Of a stretch of 64,000 bases of DNA, positions 11,964 through 26,519 are shown piece after piece. The DNA lies in assembly GCA_006937955.1 (NCBI GenBank), contig SSNP01000017.1, forward strand, positions 2,306,345 to 2,370,344, read 5' to 3'. The notes under the pieces were generated by a model that saw only the letters and a program-made list of their open reading frames with translations, was not told the origin of the DNA and did no database searches. Origin of the DNA: Pachypanchax playfairii. Taxonomy: Eukaryota > Chordata > Actinopteri > Cyprinodontiformes > Aplocheilidae. Position 1 is the stretch's first letter; the number at the start of each line of letters is the position of its first letter. A program made the position numbers and the translations under genes.

Positions 11964-14900
11964 CTAACTAGACTCATCGAAATGAGCTGCAAATATTTTT
12001 GCTATTCTCTCAGTCTCTTTCCGTGTGGATGAAGGTGACATGTCGGGACGCTGACGAGGCCCTATACGAGGGGAAACGCTGGGCTGATCCGAAGGCGTCT
12101 GTTCCTACAGAAATCACAACATAATAAATCTTTAAACAGACGATCTGAAGAAATAATATACAGAATATTCAAGACAGACTAAGGATTAAGTGAGGTGGAC
12201 TGCTGTTCCTTGTACAGTACAGACAATACAATGTGTATTATTAACAGGCTTGAACAAGTTCTTTAGCACGTGACAGTTGGCGTGTCTGATGGTTTCCCAG
12301 CATGCCTCAGGCAGAAAGATCCAAATCATTGTCAATTTAACTCTGTTGTTGTGCTTTTCATTGTCATATAGTGTTTTCACTGTTTCTGTTTTTTAAATTG
12401 TATACAGTCAACATCCGCACGTGATGTTCTGAGTCAAATCAGACACTTTCAACCTGCTTTTAAATCACGTTTTCTACACTAGATGATTTGAACAAATACC
12501 TACCGGTTTGCTGAATGTTTTGGAAAAAGATGGCGCTAAACGAATGGCTCTCAACGAGGCCTCCAGCTGGTGAGATGCGAGGAAAAAATTAGGAACCTCC
12601 AAAGGGACGGAGCTTAAGGAGAGATGTTAAAGAAATATGTGGAAAGTATGATGATACCTTACAAACCAGCTCCAACCAAAGACACATCAGTTAAAATATA
12701 ACAACCCTGCTATTAAGAATCAAGTCATTTACTCAGCCTTCATGAAGTTTTATTACATTTAACTTCACCTGATGATAAGTTAAAAACACGAGGTTTGAAA
12801 TACTTCAGTAGTTTTAACATGAATCTCTCATCTGATGAAGCTTCTCCACTAAATGAAAACAACTAAAACAAAAACCAACAGAAACAAGTGAAGGATACGT
12901 TGGTGTGTCTTTGTTGTCCTGAGGGTGTGAAGCATTGTGGGTACTAGTAGAAGGTTCTGTGTCCAGGGATGACCATGTGTCAGCTGATGTTTTACTGGGA
13001 CTCTTTGGTTCCTCTGGTTCTAACTCGGGTTCCTCTGGTTCTAACTCGTCTCCTTGTAGAGTCCTTTCATCATTTCTCTCTGTGTCCCGGGCATCTCCTT
13101 CTGAACTATCAGAACCAACTTCAGAATCACAAGCTTCCTGGTTTAAAAGCCGTCTTTTAACATCTGTCCTGTCATCCTCATCCCCACTCAGATCCGAGTC
13201 CATCGGTACCTCAGCGCTCCCTACAGAAACTAAATCAGGGTCTGACAAGATACTGGTCCAAGGACTGGTTCTGTCTGTTAATGAGGTCACCTCATTTAGA
13301 GGCCTTGGTTTCAGAACAGTCTCCTCATAATCCTCATCTTCATCCTCATCATGTCTTAAACTTGTCTCCTCTTGGTGTTCATCCTCCAACTTGTTGTCCT
13401 TGTTACTTTGTTGGTCCTTTTCTTCATCGGGCTCAGAGTCTGTGTGGTCCTCGGACATCTCCGTGAGCCGCGATGGTAGAGGAGACACAACATCTAGAGA
13501 CTCATCATCCTCTCTGTGTGGGCTTGAGACGTTCTCGTTGATCATCTGAGGTCTGCTGTCTTCAACAGGTGAAGTTGTGGAGCAACTTTGCGAGTTGGAG
13601 GGAATCGTTTCCAACTGGTGTCTCTTTAAACCTAAAAAAACAACCAAGAGTTTAAATAAAGGTGATTAAATCGATGCTTTGCAAATAAAAAGGCCAGAAT
13701 CCTGATAAAATGATGCTGACTCTGAGAAAGTTGTAAAATAAAAATCTGACAAGAGAATATTTAAGAAGCTCACCACTGATGATGTTGTTGACTTCTCCAA
13801 CTAGCTGGTTGGACTTGAGAAGCAGCTGACCTGTATCCGTCTCAGATTTCCTCTGATATTCTTGGCAATGACGGTCCTCTTCAGTCATAAATGCGAACGC
13901 AGATGTAGAAAGTTTTCCATTTAAATATCTCTGAATGTTGTCAAGCTCACTCAGTTTCCTCCTGTTAATAAAGAATAAATCGTCAAATTTGAGCTTTAAT
14001 TTTAGTTTCACGGAGAGACTAAAGCATATCTTATAACCTGAGGGCTGAAAACAAGAATGAGCTGGAGGGATTGATGTCGCTCTCTGAGTTGCTGCAGACA
14101 GAGTGAGACGTTGTTTGTTCCTGAAGACTCTGATGGTAAAATCGTATCTTATCCATGTGCTCAACATGGCGATCAGTCTCAGTGGCCCTTTGACCAATGA
14201 AAAAGATTGATACAAGGTGAAAACTCTGACATTTCAGGGTAAGACTAAACAGTGTGAATAAAAACCTTTCAGTGAAAAGTCTGTTTGTGTGGTCGGGAGA
14301 GGAGATCTTCTGCTCAGGGAATCTGCTGATGTGGGAAGGAAAGCTGCTGTACATGGCTGCCGTTTGATAGCTGAGAGGAAAACCCTGAAATAAAATCTGG
14401 AAAGCAAAACAAATTCAATTCGTTTTGTTAAAAAAGAAAAAGATGAGATATAAAAGACTGTAAAAGCTGGAACCCTTACTGATGAGTTTTTTGCAGCTTC
14501 TTCAGCGAGAGTTCTTCTCTGCCCGCGCAGGTCTTGGACTCCCCTCAGAGGAGTTATAGACACTTTAATCTGACCGTGACACTGACCACTGAAGTCTGTG
14601 ATGTTGTACCAACCACACACTGATGGAAACCCACACAGTAAAGGAGAAATATCTACAGAGGCAAATCCAATCACTCGCTCTATTTCTGTGAAAGGAAGAT
14701 TTATAAAAGTGACATAATAAACACAACAAACCAAAACTAAACTGAGTCCAGACCTCCACCAAGCAGCTCAGTTCCTCCATTAAGTGATTTACATCTAAAA
14801 CTAATAGTCCTAAATTTATTTTATCAACATTATTAGATTCACTCGCTATAAAACCAAACAGCATTTTGAATCACTGATTTCCTGATTAGTTTAATCGCTA

Positions 14901-17900
14901 TTCATGAAAAACAGTGTTTTTTTTCTGGATCTAGCTCCAGACCTTTTCGGGATGCAGCAAATTTGACAGTCTCAACAACAATCTTGTGTTACTTGCATCT
15001 CGGTGACATTATTTGTTTTCCTACAGCATCAAACCTTTCATGAGTCCAATAAACTCAAGATTTCAAGATCACCAATCGTTCTATTGGGGAACCTCTACTG
15101 GTGATGATCAGTACAGTCATTTTCTAGGTGTTAGTTGTGGAGTTAAAAGAGGAAATAGTGAAACTTTTCCAATCTTGTAATAATAAAAAAATCCTTTAAA
15201 AGATTTCTGGACAGTGAACCAGATCATCAATCACAACCTGTTCAGAAAATCTAATCCACATCAGTTAATACTGATTCAAGTTATCTTGTTAACAAACTAA
15301 TAAACAAACTAAACTAGACTAACAGCAATGAAAACATAACCTCTTTGGTTACAAGAGGTGAAACATCTCACTATACCTCCTTTGTGCCAGACTTTGAACA
15401 CAAGACATTGTTGTGGATCAACCAGCAGCTCCTTTGAAAGTCTGGAAACACGACAAAGGTACGTTAGTTTTGTATCTGATAAGCTGCAGGAACTAAAACT
15501 AAAGTATGTGTTGTAACTCCACCTGCACTCGTGTTGGTAGTTCCATACAGGACAATCAGTGTTGGCTACAACAGATGTGGAAGCCGGTTCATCAGAATCA
15601 GCTGTAATGTAGGACACACAGCAGCAAGGCGTTCCTTCACTGCGTTCTGCTAGAGGACAGCCTGCCAGGAACACAAACACAACATTTATAATGATATACG
15701 TACATGATATAATAAAGATTTCAGGTTTACACACTCACCTTTCAGATTCAGGTGCATGGCTCGGTCCACTGCTACAACCACAGGGAACGAATCGTCCACG
15801 CTCGTCTCTGCTAACTGCTCAGACGTGATGTCTGGAGTCGCTCTGGAGGATTTACCTTTCTGTTTGCTTGGTGTGTAAGAACTTTTGGGTGTAATGGGCG
15901 AGGGAGTGTGATCTGCTGCTTCCACTGTCTCTAATAAAATCTCCTCCTGACTGTCAGAATCCACATGGGTGTCATGTTCAGCCAACATACTCGTAGGACC
16001 AGAACCTGCTGTTGCAGTTATGTGAACCCTGAGTGCTGCACCTTGTAGATCAGCTGCAGAGCGCATGAAAAGCGGGTAAACACCTGTAAAATAAAACAAT
16101 TATTAAACATCCCAATACAGAAGAGAATTTTTAAATAATTATATCTCAAATTTAAGAGTTTCATACCACTGAGAATCAATTTTTGCTTTGATGTTTTTGC
16201 AAGAGAGGACAGATCGACAAACGCTGAGCCCACAAGTCGGTCTGAGTCACTGGGTCTCGTACTTCTGTTTTTTGTGAACGTGACCCACACCTGCACCTCA
16301 AGCTTCTCCTCTCGCAGATACCACTTTAAAGGCTGAGTGAGTCTCAGCTCCACAGTTCTACTTCCTTCAAAACTCACTGTGGCCTGGTCACCCTGCCCAC
16401 CTCCCTCAACAAGCGGGTGTTTCAGCCGAGAGCAGAAGGTTTCCTGGTCGAAGAACTTGTATCTGTAGTAGCAGTACGTGGAACGCTGCAGCTCACTGAG
16501 GCTGGGCAGCAGCAGGGAGTGAACAGGTAACCACGCTTTAGGCATGGAAAAAGTCAAAGACAGTTTTCTCGAGCCTTCTTCCCAGTACTCTTCATCATCT
16601 TGCTGTGCATCATCAGAATGAGGAATTTCCCAGCCCAAACCCTGAGCAGCTTTAATGACCCGTTCTCTGTCGGAGTGATGAGCGAAGCTGATGGAAATCT
16701 CAAGGCCCCCGACCAAGATGTGCTGATACTCAGATGGACTGGTTCCACGAGTCAAATGTAACCCAAACCAGCCGGAAATACCTAAATGGTTGATTGAGAA
16801 AACACAATTTCAGCTGTCTCAGAGTTTAAACGCTTGTTACCTATCAAACCTTTGAGTTCAACATACCTGTATGTTTATGGATGAGATCAGATAATGGTAT
16901 TTTCAATGTGCCCAATATCACTTCTTTAGGTTTAGAAACATTCACTGCTACAAGAAAGAGAACAGAAAAATATCACAGTGATGTCACATGTCGAAAAGGA
17001 AACAAATCCCTAAAGTTTTTACAAAAAAGACATTTATTCACAATAACTATAAGTCTAATGTCTAAAACAATATAAGGCCTTTACAACCTTTGTGGTTTTC
17101 CCTGTTCCAGACAGTAAAGACAGCAAAGGCCTGTTCCAGCTGCTCAGCCAGACTGCAGGTTTCTCCACTGCTCATGTGAAGCAGCAGATCACAGGACACC
17201 TCCATGTGATGGTCAAATTCAGGGCAGAAGGTCTTGACTGCAGCACGGGTAGACCTCCTCTCAGCCTCAGGTAAGAATGAAAGCTGAACCGTGACAAAGG
17301 GATTTACTCCTACATCTACAAAGCTGCTGAACTTTTCATCTTGTTCTGAAATCACTCTGAAAAAGATACAGTGATACAACAGGAAATAAAATGTCAGAAG
17401 TTAGAATACAAATCCTTAAACAGTTTATTAAAAGGAATGTTTACAATATGACGAAACACTTGAAAACAACCCAATTAACAAGCTGAATGTGACTTTTCAA
17501 TGTTTCTGTTTTGGGCTGGTGGCTGATGTCAGCTGAAATTCTGAAACTGTACAAACAATCTCACATATATTCAACCAAAAATATTACTTGACCATCTGTA
17601 TGTGTCAATTCCAGCAGTTTTTAAATTCTAAACGCAGACGTTTGTCCAGATGTGGGTTTAATGATGCACCTCGCTGCTGCCTTCAAACCAGATGCTCTGT
17701 GCACTTGAACAACCAGGGTAACGACACGGGAAGCAGCTCCTCTTCCAGCTTGTCCTTCAGGTCTCAGAGGTCTGTGTTTGTATTGAATGCACACGTCTAA
17801 TAAGCCTGAGAAACAACAATAACAGTAAATAAATTTCAGAAACTACTAGATCCATTATGGGGGATTTACACGCGTGTGTGCGTGAGTGAGTGTGAGAGAA

Positions 17901-20900
17901 TACCAGAAGGCTGAGGCTGAAATCCTGTGGGACCTTCAGTCCTAGGAATCAGGGGCAGGGAGAACATTTGAGTCTCATTAGGATGTTGTTTCTGCATGGT
18001 GGCCATGGCACAGAGTTTAGATAGTGGAAGTAATCCTCTGGCAACAAGCTGGTCTCTAACATTTGGATAATAATATCTGCAAGAAATACATCAATATGTT
18101 AATGATCTGGTGTTATCATTGTGTAGCCACAACAAACATACCCAGTTATTAAGGTAAAACAATGATACGTCTGCTGAAATGAAATGGAACAAGTTTTAGA
18201 TGGTGTTCTTGTATTTCATGAAACAACACGTCTAGTTAGAACAGGGTACCTGATCAGAAGAAATATATGTTTGTGTTTTGCTTAAAATATCAAAGACAAA
18301 CCTGCACCACACTTCAAACTGGACGCCTCCTCCACTGCTCAGGCCCTGACTTGACAAAGAGCTGAGCAGCAGCCTCTGGACAGGAACTCCATCAGGAGCC
18401 AGAAGAACATGAGTCTCAGTGTGACCAAACAGCGGGTCAGGAACACAAAGGGTGGTGGCGGTGCGAAACGGCTTCAGGTTTACGCCTGTTGGAGATTATG
18501 TGAAGACTAAAATGTGATTTGGAGGAAACAGGACCTTCTTAGATTGAATGATTTACATGAATAAACAGCCTTACTGCTTTCAATCAGGTCCAAATTTACA
18601 GCAGAACCAACATCCTGACAGGGAAAACAGTACTGGACATAGCAGTCAGCCTCCCCCCACACTGTGGACTGCAGAGGCATCAACCCACTCACCTTCTCCA
18701 CCTTCACTACAAACACATGCTCTCTCATAACTTCTATTTGTGCTGTTTTCACCTGAAAGACAAACACAACATTCCTGCCCACTCAGAGAGAAAACAAATA
18801 AGATGTCTTTAATTGTTTTTACACAGTATTTGTGTAGAAATAAATGTTACGGAGGTCATGAAACAACGTTATTGACTTAAGTGGCCAAACAGCAAAACAG
18901 ATTAATGTCACAAACATTTATCGAAGTTCTGCAGATTTATTTCTTTACAAGATTTAGCAAATAACTTTTCACTTTAAATTTCTTCTCCATTTAGATTCAG
19001 ATTCCTTTTTAAAACCAAAATAAAAGCCTAAAATCTTTCATACCAACCTTTGATTGTGAGTTTGTCTGATGATCAAGCATATGAACTGGTCTCACCAAAT
19101 GGGACACAGAGTCATACTCTTCATCCCGGCTGCGCTGGAGGGAAACTATCTGTTCTGATCGACCCATCGCCAAAACAACCCTGAGGTTCCCTCGACAGCT
19201 TCCTGAGAACACATCAATGACAGGCATGTAGCAGTCCAACCCTACAACAGGGTACTGGGCCTGGAGAAGGAGCTGAGTGATCTTTGGATCCCTGGAGGGA
19301 AACAGGGCATTACAGTTCACATTTACAAGATGTATTTGACTATAACAAGATATTCAGTGTAGCTGTACAACAGTTTCATCCATCACTAATAAAATTAACA
19401 TGTTCTATTAGAATAACAGAAATAGTTTAATAACAGCTCTGCCATTTATGGCAGTGCCAAATAACAACCCAAAAAACTAATATAATTTTATACATAAAAA
19501 TAAAAAACAACATTTTAATGTATTAAAAAGCCATATAAATAATCTAGTAATATTTAATGAACTTATCACATGATCAAAACGTTTCGTGATTTAGTCTTTG
19601 TCAAATTACTTTCAAATTGTGATTTTTTTTTTTTATGATTTTAACAAAATGTGAATTTGTGTTATTTTCTTGATTCACCTAAATGACATGTAGAATTGGT
19701 GTAGAGGTAATTTAACAAGACCAAAGAGTTGATCCTGCCTGGATTGTCCTGTTTTCTGCCAAACTTCAATCACCATCACATTATTCTTCATTCGCTCAAG
19801 AAGTTTCGTTGTTAAGGCCACAGGTGTCACCTACGTCACACACAACGAGACATCATTTAACATGAGCAAAGTTGTTATCTGTTACTATTAAACATGAGGA
19901 CAGCCAAATTATTGCCAAATATTAGTTTAGAAACAAATAAAAACATTCTGGTAACTATTCAAAACTAAAAACTATGTTTTTATCTGCCTGGATGCTGAAA
20001 AAGATCTAATAAAGTAAGATTTTATTTCAAAGATGAGAGAATTAGTTTGTCAAAACACTGATAATTTAACAAAACTGACATTATAAATTACTAAATGACA
20101 CAATGAGCTAATCAAGGATTTATTAAAGAATCTGATGTTTAGACAGAGAAGACTGAACTAACCTGTATAAAGTTGAACATTGGGTTTTTCTGACCCCAGC
20201 TGACGGCAGATCTCGCTGTTTCATCACACCAAAACAGCTTACAGTTCAAGTAGACGTTTGGAGGCTGCAGTGGCCCACAGCTAAAGTTCTTTCCATCTGG
20301 AACCATGAGCAGCGTGTGCAACAGGACATCGGGTTCCTCCTCAACCTGCTGTGGTGATTTAAAAGGGGCTGTTCGTGATCCAGCATAAGATGAAGGTAAT
20401 TTTGAGGGTTTCTGAGGAGTCCAGACATTCAGTCTTGAATCCTCTACAGAGTGAGACGATAACGCCTCTCTGCCAGTGTCAGCATGTTGAGATCTGGAGG
20501 AAATTTCAGTCTCTGGAATGGGTGAAACTTTTAAAGGTGATGCATCTTTCCAAGCCAGCTTTTTATATTTTTCAGAAGAGAAACCTTTGCTGTGTGTTGC
20601 CAGTTCAATAGAAACCTGTAATATATTTATATGAATTCAGTGACTTTTGCTTGATTCACAAAAATAATTACTTTGTTGTTAGAAAAATCTCTGGGTAAAT
20701 CACCTTGAGAGGTCCAATTTCTTGTGTCCTACTGACCCCCTTCAAGCTCTGCACTGGCAAAACAACAGACTGACTGAGCTGCTTGGTCTGCAGCAGACAG
20801 CGCAGTGGGTGAACTGCCTCACCGATGGCAACAGGCTGCAAACACACAGACCATAAATCATAAACCACTGCTGAAGTCTTACCAAATATAGATAAGTGTA

Positions 20901-23900
20901 AAAGTTATTTTGTTATTAGTACAAATAAATGGGAACATTTTTTGAAATGTAAAACAAATGTAGTTGTACTTTATTTAAATGACACTAACAAAGGGTTATA
21001 GATGCAGGGTTGTGTTTCTGGCAGGAAAATAACAGAAACTTTGCATTTCTATATTTAAGAATTCTACAGAATAATTACAAAATGTTGCAGAGAATCCAGT
21101 CACTCATTTCCTGTTCCTGTTCGTCCATAGCAACTTACTTTTTTCTGATCGCTCCTTCGTGAATAAATCCTAAAAAATAGATCAGTTTCCCATAACTGTT
21201 GGATTTTTGCTGTACTGAGGTGAGCTGGAAACAATGAGAGGTGATGGAACTTTACAGCTAAAAAAAAAAAGAAAAAAGAAAAGATGAACTCAGTCACAAA
21301 CACTGTAATAAACTGTCAGAAACATATAAAACAAAAATGTTTTAAAAAACTTTACCTCCGCCTGTGATTTTACTGGAAACGGCTCTGGTCACCTCAGAAT
21401 CTCCAACCTTCCTGCGATCAAGCTGATGGGAAGTTGCAGCCATGGGAAAAGAGTATTCAACGAAGTATGTACTAGGGTAAAAACAAGCATTAGATCTGTT
21501 ACACCTTTTTATTTTTATTCTGGTTTTTATTAAGCAACATTTTAGAAATTATACCACTTCTTGCTGTGTGACGGTCGAGGAGGTTTTGCTTTAGAGGTCT
21601 TTCTGGGCGTGGCGTTGGAGCTGCCTGCAGGTAAGGTCAGGGAGTCGATAGTCACTCTAGCAAATCGGATTAAGCTCATCAGAGACAGTTGCTCTCCACT
21701 GAGGTGAGAATGAATGGAATCACTACGATCTGTAGAGTGATGATAATCTGATGTTGGACTGAAAAAAGGCAAAAACAGGTTTAAAATTTTGCTTAAAGTA
21801 TAGCAGAATAACTTAAAGCAGAATAACGTTGAGACGTTTGCTCCATACCTTTCATGGATCCCATGTCCAGACTCCGTCAACTTACTGGGTTGATTTCTAC
21901 TAGAGGAAGTTGCTCCATGATTCTTCTCTTCAACATCATCTGGTTTAGGATCTAAATTCTGAAACAGAAAACTTGAAGGAATATTTTGCTAAACAATGTG
22001 GAAAAAATAAATCAGAAAATTACCTACTTACAGGATTTTTGTAAAATAAATTTTCCAATAAGCTCTGATCGTAAAGCGGTTCGTTGAGCGAGCTATCGTC
22101 ACACACATTGCTGTGACCTGAGAGGGATTCAGGAGGGGAGCCTTGAACATCCCAGTGAGGCAGTGAAGATGTGATAGAGCTGGAAAAAATTAACAAAAAA
22201 AAAAACGTAACAAATGAAAACTTCTGAAACCTTCATCAGCTCAGCTGTTGTAAATGCAGATACAAGTACCTGCCAAGAAGCAGATCCACAGCTCTCTTGT
22301 CCATGTCAGCAGGACAGTCCAAGTTGTACTCTGTAGCTGCCATATCAGAGTGCTTCAGGGCTGAATCTGCTTGAAGGATTTCCTGAAGAAACATACCTGA
22401 GGATGAAGGAAAAGGCCTGCAGACAAAAAGAAAAAAAGTGTAACAAAGTAACAATGTGAAAGGAAAACACCACGGTTGTTTTTAATAAATACATTGAAAA
22501 AACACTGACTTCTCAGGCAGCTGTATGTTGTCCTTAGAGAGAGGCAGAGGATTATCTTTAAGAGGTGGGACAAGGTCCATGTCACATTTCAAGGCTGATT
22601 CTACCATTGCATTTCTAAGCTTGTTTCCACGTTCCAGAAGGACTGAAAAAAGAAAAATTGCAGCATTTTTTGAATGAGTGACTGTCAGAACTGGTATATG
22701 TACATTTGAGGTGTCATAAAGCTGCAAATGACCTGTGATGATATCACTGGTTGGTCGTCCATGAGAAGAATCCTCAGCTGAGGGATTCACAAAACTTTGA
22801 CACTTGTGAGTTTTACTGGAGGTGGGAATCTGATTCTCTCGTGTCTCTTCTTTGTCTTTATGGACATTTTGGAAATACAAGTGGTCTTTGCCTCTGAAAA
22901 TATTCATGCAAATTACACAGATAGTTTTAACACAGGTTAACAGAGATTAGCAGAAGAGACAGATTTTATTTTGTATCATTAGCTTCTCCAAACCTTGGCG
23001 TGTTTGCACCGCTGCTCCCAGCAGATTCATTTCCGCTGCCAGCTGAGAGGGATCTGTGGTGTGAGGGCACAGTCAGTGTGGTGACTTGCATCCCATCGAT
23101 ACCGACATCAGTGGCAGGACCTGTGCTGCTGCTGTCATAGGCATCTGTCAGAGGCTCCAAATTCAGTGAAACCTGAGTGGTTAAAGTAAAATTTAACTAA
23201 ACAGCTATAATGTTTATTAACAGGTGGTAAAAGAAATTTACACATAAACCATCAGAAGCACCCTGAATTTTTAAAGCAATACTAAATAACTTTTCTACAG
23301 CCATGTTTCAGACAGCCATTGCTGGAACTAATGCTCTGTTGAAATATGCCACCTATTGCCACCTAAAAACATTCTCCCAGGACAGGAACACTAAATATGA
23401 TGTTATTTTTACTTTCTTTCCATTGTCAGAGCAACAGGCAAATGTTTGGACTCACCCAGAGGAAAGGGACCCAACAATGGCCGATAAGGACCCAGAGGGC
23501 TTTTATATAGAAAATATCAGGAAAGGATCATAAAATTATGCTTAAATAATTAACAGGACACACTCACCATAAACAAGAATAATGTATAAACTTCCAATGA
23601 GATCTCATTATGAAATAAGTTGTTAATTCATACTATGGCGGCATTTTTCAAGGGCAGCATAAATCGTCAAAACACTACTTCCCGCTGCGACCCGAACTAC
23701 TTAAGTTATTAAGCGTAATATAGGGGGACCAGAGAGTCCAGAGTGTCTAATATGAAGATGAACATGTTTTTCGGTGAGTATCCACTTAGACAAGTTTCAA
23801 AACAGTAGCTTTAACTTTTAAAAGTTATTTTGTATTGCTTTAAAGGGTCTTTTGATATCTGTCAACTATAGTGAGTCTGTCAATGTCACAATTTTAAATA

Positions 23901-25293
23901 CGAAAAAAAACGGTATCATATTATTGATCTGTAAGTGCCTTTTGAAATCCTGGCTACTGATTCAATCTAAACATAAAAAATGCGTGTTCAGAAATTCACA
24001 TACACAGAACTAAACCTATATTCAGATTTCTACTTACTTGCACCTCTCCTAGTTTTTCAGAAGTTGGTGAGACTAAAGTGTAAAATCCACTGACAGGTTG
24101 TGAGAGAGAAAGACGGGAGATGCCAGTGACTTGAGCTCTAGCAATTGGTAAATGATCTGGTTTTGTCAAAACCTCCAGCACCACAGAGCCCATATCTGTT
24201 TAGAAAAATCAGTTGTAGCATCAGGAAAAGCATCAAAGCCAATCTAGCATATCTGTGTTTTTGTAATGAGTTACCTGTAAGATATGAGGTAAACTGTTTT
24301 GGGCCGCACCGAATGGGGAAGCGAGCTGTGGTCTTGATGATTTTCTGTGAAAGCTGTGATCCATCTTTTGGAAAGAAATGTGTCCCGTTGGATGACTCTC
24401 CCCACCAGCGCAGCCTGATGAATGTTTGAGACGGAGGCTTGTGCACCGTCCATAACACCCGGCTTATCGTCACCTGCAGGAAGCATCTCAGCTGGCCCTC
24501 AACAAGAGGTGGGAGGCTTGTAGAGGGAGACACATCACTGGGAACTGCAAAAATGTTTATTAATTACACCAAAGTGTTATTAATTATGTGCAAAAACAAT
24601 AATAGTAGCAGAACTGAGTGATAATTGCTGCTTTCTTTTATTTCATTTTTACTTGTCTTCTATAAATGATGTGCTTTTGTTTATGTGAGCACAATTCAGT
24701 AATTGCTGCCTAAGATACCTTTACCAACGTTGTGACCATTTCAGTCACATTACAAAACCCCTTTTACTTATAGCCCTGGATATTTCGAAACAATAAAAAT
24801 TAATTACAAGGTATAAACAGATACTTTTCTTTCAGTTCAAAAAACCCAGTAGTTGGTCCAGAGTCTAGACGAAGCCAATAATAAATCTCATAACGATGTG
24901 CCAATGAGAAACGTAATCTAAACAAGTTCTTATAATCACTTTATAATTACACACAAGAAAATCACTTATTTTGCTCACATTTTCAGCATCTCAAACAAAC
25001 AAGAAATGTAAATTAGATAACTTAAAAAACTTTTTTCAAATCTGGAATAAATTCTGCTGCAACGTGAAATCCTTTTCTATATGCATTATACTATATCAGC
25101 ACGAATTAAAATAATAAACTAGTTACTTATTAAATATGAAACGAGCTAACAATCTACCATAAAAGGCTAATTTGAGAATCTGACAGTTGGCCATAATAGC
25201 TACTTCACATTAGCATAACATTAGCAACTAGCTAAGCTTACCTTTTCTTTTGCCGCATCCAGCTTTGACAGACTTCTGCTTTTTGTTCTTCAT
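11964..25293 (-). CDS. c2cd3: C2 domain-containing protein 3, centriole elongation factor
   Basis: Distal-centriole protein needed for centriole elongation, distal appendages, ciliogenesis and Hedgehog signalling. 33 coding exons, about 2,202 aa (human about 2,350): 25242-25293, 24275-24544, 24038-24195, 22994-23172, 22733-22893, 22510-22642, 22270-22416, 22032-22179, 21849-21958, 21555-21758, 21356-21471, 21139-21257, 20704-20835, 20163-20615, 19679-19830, 19048-19291, 18575-18752, 18302-18485, 17904-18076, 17670-17805, 17088-17356, 16867-16947, 16167-16781, 15739-16083, 15523-15661, 15377-15441, 14480-14685, 14266-14384, 14038-14187, 13774-13961, 12899-13631, 12504-12612, 11964-12104. Every junction keeps phase. 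Matches to the vertebrate protein include VSPSTSLPPLVEGQLRCFL and CGPKQFTSYLT (N-terminal C2), LLMVPDGKNF, VYLNCKLF, VWGEADCYVQY, LKPFRTATTLCVPDPLF, ISISFAHHSDRERVI, RLSKELLVDPQQ, and ERVIGFASVDISPLLCGF in the last C2 domain. The tail is long, acidic and low-complexity, with a duplicated LEPEEP unit near 13,030, and ends RIAKIFAAHFDESS. Confidence 0.95.
23285..23850 (+). repeat. Dispersed repeat of unknown class, copy 1 (in a c2cd3 intron)
   Basis: Shares CAGACAGCCATTGCTGGAAC with 55045-55065, and the CCAGAGTGTCTAATATGAAG to AAAACAGTAGCTTTAACTTT segment with the copies at 52.7 and 55.4 kb. No coding capacity and no clear termini. Confidence 0.55.
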
Positions 25294-25451
25294 CCCTCAG
25301 TCAAAACAAACTGTAAACGACACCATGCCCAAAACATTTTCTGCACTGTCCACATACATACTCCTTCTAACAGCAATGCACAACTTCGCACAAAACAAGC
25401 GGCAGCGCGGATAACCGTCTCCGAGCAACAAAGTACGGAATACTTCTGTCT

Positions 25452-25484
25452 CACTTCCGCTGAGTCACTGCGGCATTCTGGGAA
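25452..25484 (-). promoter_or_regulatory. Likely c2cd3 core promoter motifs (ETS and ZNF143/THAP11 type)
   Basis: About 160-190 bases upstream of the c2cd3 ATG. On the minus strand CGGAAGTG (25452-25459) is a perfect ETS/GABP site, and TTCCCAGAATGC (25473-25484) matches the core of the ZNF143/THAP11 motif. Both are typical of TATA-less housekeeping promoters. The match is by eye. Confidence 0.5.
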
Positions 25485-25489
25485 ACTGA

Positions 25490-25513
25490 TTTTTTTTTTT
25501 TTTTTTTTTTTTT
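25490..25513. repeat. Poly(T) tract
   Basis: 24 uninterrupted T immediately upstream of the c2cd3 promoter motifs; possibly the A tail of an old retroposon on the minus strand. Confidence 0.9.
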
Positions 25514-26370
25514 ACGACAGAGCGTTTGGTCGCCTTTTAAAATATTTATTTCAATTGTAGAATAGCCTTTAATTGTTTCAACATAATACATCTAAGATGC
25601 AAATTGCAAATGTAGAATTTCAAAACATTTTTACTGAATGACTCTGAAAGAACACTGCATTAATTAATTTAATTTCCCTTTAAACATTAATAAAGTATGT
25701 TTGAAATAGAATTTGAAACATGGTCACTGCTATTTAGACTTGACAAATATCTCCTAATTTACATTAAAGCTTCAAAGTAGCAATGTGCCCTGTGTTATTT
25801 AATGGAGCTTGTTTATAAAAATAATATACAGTTTCTTTTTTGTGATTGGAAATTTAAGTTAAACACAGAAAGCAGTTTGGAGGAAAATCTGTTGTTAGAC
25901 GAAACCAGAAACAAGTCACTGTCATGTGAAAAGCCTCCTGTGAAGAAAACTCTGTAACAGTCAAAGAAGCAGAATATTTGAAGTGATTGTGCATTTACAC
26001 ATTTATTCATGTACCACAGAAGTTTGCTTTTAATAAAAAAAGAAAAAAGTTGAAATTTGCATGACTGTAAATTTTAATGCAGTTAAAAGAAAGACACTTG
26101 CAGACATTTAAATTGTGAAAGTAACTTCCAAAATTACATAGACATCTACAAATCTTTAACACCACCAGAAGAGGGAAGCATTCGTCTGTTAATCATCGTT
26201 ACAAGCAGACAGGGAAGAATTTTCCATCTCTTTGCTGTTGTCTGTTAGTATTCTGCTTAAACATGTTCTTCAATCTGTATTGTAAAATAACCGAGAGCAG
26301 ATACATCACCATGATCTCAAAATTAGCCAGAATGTGAGGAGTCAGAGCAACCACCCAGATTTAACAGTTT

Positions 26371-26519
26371 CTTTCAGTGAGTGGATTTATTAAAGGTCTC
26401 TGACAGTTTGTTGAGAAAATTTCTGAGCTGCTTCTTGTGTGCTTTGGGTAGTTTAAACAACCTTTGAGCAAAGCAACAAGTCTCGAAGGTCTTTGCTGTG
26501 GTGACAGTGAGGGTTTCTG
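26371..26519 (-). other. Orphan terminal-exon-like segment
   Basis: A strong acceptor (TTTTTTGCCCTCTCAG) is followed on the minus strand by about 47 open codons ending KSTH and a TGA. The frame contains FETCCFAQRLFKLPKAHKK, then an amphipathic helix (QLRNFLNKLSETFNK). A second frame is also open over the same bases. No family is recognised. It could be the last exon of a small helical secreted protein, or chance. Confidence 0.25.

Noticed and set aside
12935..13330. 131-codon plus-strand open frame
   Set aside because: Antisense shadow of the acidic Ser/Glu-rich c2cd3 exon.
21881..21892. GTAAGT-like donor at the end of c2cd3 exon 9
   Set aside because: Using it breaks the phase of the next exon. 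Reading on to the donor GAAAG|GTATGG restores frame.
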